23,854 bases of DNA from JBBIOI01 sp037443425 (GTDB taxonomy: Bacteria > Desulfobacterota > BSN033 > UBA1163): the NCBI GenBank assembly GCA_037443425.1, contig JBBIOI010000047.1, forward strand, positions 1-23,854, in the 5' to 3' direction. Position numbers and translations under genes: made by a program. Below the pieces are notes generated by a model. That model saw only the letters and a list, made by a program, of their open reading frames with translations, did no database searches and had not been told where the DNA came from. Shown here in pieces: positions 22,856 to 23,854 of the stretch (within the stretch, counting starts at the first letter, position 1; each line of letters begins with the position of its first letter).

Positions 22856-23728
22856 ATGGAGATTGGTTATTACCCAGGTTGTTCACTTGAAAGCAGTGCA
22901 AAGGAATTCGATATCTCGATTAAAGCCTGTCTTAAAAAAGTAGGTGTTTCACTTAAAGAGATACCAGACTGGAATTGTTGTGGTGCGAGTCCTGCCCATT
23001 ACCTTAATGAAGAACTTGCACTTTCATTACCATATCGAAACCTCGTAAAAGCCGAAGAAGCAAAACTTAAAGAAATACTTTCACCATGTCCTGCCTGTCA
23101 CAGCCATCTCATCCATGTTTATAATGAGGTGATAAAGAATCCTGACCTTAATAAAAGGCTTAAAAATATTGTTGGTAAGGAATTTAACAAAAATACTGTT
23201 TCAAAACATCTCTTGGAATTTATTAAAGGAGATATTGGGCTAGAGAGATTAAAAGAAAATGTTATACTCCCCTTAAAAGGTTTAAAAGTGGCTTCTTATT
23301 ATGGTTGCCTAACAAGACTTCCAGATGTAAATATTGATGATATTGAAAATCCTGTAATTATGGATGAGATTATTGAAGCAATTGGAGGAGAAACAATAGA
23401 TTGGTCTTATAAAACAGAATGCTGCGGAGCAAGTCTTTCAATAACAAGGACAGATATTGCGTTAAGGCTGTGTAGAAGTATTCTCGAAGGAGCTTATGAA
23501 AAAGGTGCCGATTGTATTGCGGTAGTTTGTCCTCTTTGCCAGTCAAATCTTGACACGAGACAGGGGGATATCAACAAGAAATATCGAACCTCATATTCTA
23601 TTCCGATAATATATCTAACACAATTGATTGGATTAAGTCAGGGATTGAAATTTCAAGAAGTTGGTCTTGGTCATTTAATTGTAAGTCCGAAAGAACTATT
23701 AATACAAAAAGGGATCATGTCAAAATAG
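22856..23728 (+). CDS. hdrB: Heterodisulfide reductase subunit B (two CCG domains)
   Basis: A 290-aa catalytic subunit with two complete cysteine-rich (CCG) domains. The first has C9, C41-C42, C78 and C81 (YYPGCS, WNCCGAS, SPCPACHSHL). The second has YYGC, TECCGAS and VCPLCQSNL. These bind the non-cubane [4Fe-4S] clusters that reduce a disulfide. Its own disulfide substrate in this organism is unknown (CoM-CoB is a methanogen compound). The ATG at 22856 is 3 nt after the hdrC stop, with CAGGAG upstream. It is the last gene of the operon. Confidence 0.95.
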   Translation: MEIGYYPGCSLESSAKEFDISIKACLKKVGVSLKEIPDWNCCGASPAHYLNEELALSLPYRNLVKAEEAKLKEILSPCPACHSHLIHVYNEVIKNPDLNKRLKNIVGKEFNKNTVSKHLLEFIKGDIGLERLKENVILPLKGLKVASYYGCLTRLPDVNIDDIENPVIMDEIIEAIGGETIDWSYKTECCGASLSITRTDIALRLCRSILEGAYEKGADCIAVVCPLCQSNLDTRQGDINKKYRTSYSIPIIYLTQLIGLSQGLKFQEVGLGHLIVSPKELLIQKGIMSK

Positions 23729-23738
23729 TTTTATCCAA

Positions 23739-23854
23739 TTAATTTCTTTCCTCAGCTAATATTTTTCCTAAAAAAGATGATGAAGTAATAATTACACCGA
23801 GCCAGAAGATCCCTTTCTGGAAGCTGAAATGATCGGCAACCAAACCCAAAATTA
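23739..23854 (-). CDS. Probable MFS transporter, C-terminal end (partial)
   Basis: On the minus strand a frame enters from the right edge and stops at 23739-23741. The last 37 residues include GLVADHFSFQKGIFWLGVII and end LGKILAEERN. This looks like the final MFS loop and transmembrane helix with a short charged tail. It converges on hdrB with a 10-nt gap. Too little is visible to name a substrate, and the assignment is moderate. Confidence 0.5.
   Translation of the reverse strand, partial: ILGLVADHFSFQKGIFWLGVIITSSSFLGKILAEERN

Noticed and set aside
1..23854. CRISPR arrays, insertion sequences and prophage genes
   Set aside because: I found no regularly spaced short repeats, transposase or phage-like proteins anywhere in the window.

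Overview
The window is AT-rich bacterial DNA that uses UGA both as a normal stop (it ends livM, the Sir2 gene and hdrC) and as a selenocysteine (Sec) codon. The gene set comprises a Liv-type transporter operon with three AMP-forming acyl-CoA ligases, an NfnAB transhydrogenase, a multiheme cytochrome, a GrdB-like selenoprotein and an HdrABC/MvhD/formate dehydrogenase operon. This fits a strictly anaerobic, Sec-using bacterium, most plausibly a Desulfobacterota (deltaproteobacterial) sulfate reducer or syntroph. No rRNA, tRNA, selA, selB or selC is in the window, so the taxonomy is inference.

Layout. (1) Positions 1-11486, plus strand: a tightly packed operon of livJ (5' end cut off), livG, an acyl-CoA synthetase, livH, livM, livF, a PaaK-like ligase, a second acyl-CoA synthetase, an HDAC/AcuC-like deacetylase, a Sir2 deacylase and acylphosphatase. 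It reads as import of a carboxylic or branched-chain substrate, activation to acyl-CoA, and an acyl-lysine control layer, since two unrelated deacylase families sit next to the CoA ligases. (2) Positions 11480-12595, minus strand: a small membrane protein and a stand-alone GrdB-like selenoprotein. (3) Positions 12758-13885, plus: a secreted pentaheme c-type cytochrome, divergent from the selenoprotein. (4) Positions 13886-14318: non-coding, with a strong hairpin, copy 1 of a 72-nt direct repeat and a promoter. (5) Positions 14319-16567: nfnAB. (6) Positions 16568-16999: non-coding, with a promoter, repeat copy 2 inside a foldable RNA candidate, and a second promoter. (7) Positions 17000-23728: mvhD(Sec), an FrhB/FdhB-like ferredoxin protein, fdhA(Sec), hdrA with two Sec codons, hdrC and hdrB. 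(8) The right edge holds the 3' end of a probable minus-strand MFS transporter.

The central observation is five in-frame UGA codons in four genes. Each replaces a conserved or motif cysteine position, each is followed by continuous homology, and each has a SECIS-like hairpin starting 6-14 nt downstream. An annotator that treats UGA only as stop would split fdhA, hdrA and the GrdB-like gene and truncate mvhD. The mvhD-fdh-hdr genes predict a formate-linked, flavin-based electron-bifurcating Hdr complex. Together with NfnAB it would connect formate, ferredoxin, NAD(P)H and a disulfide acceptor. The least explained element is the 72-nt repeat shared by the leaders of these two redox operons.
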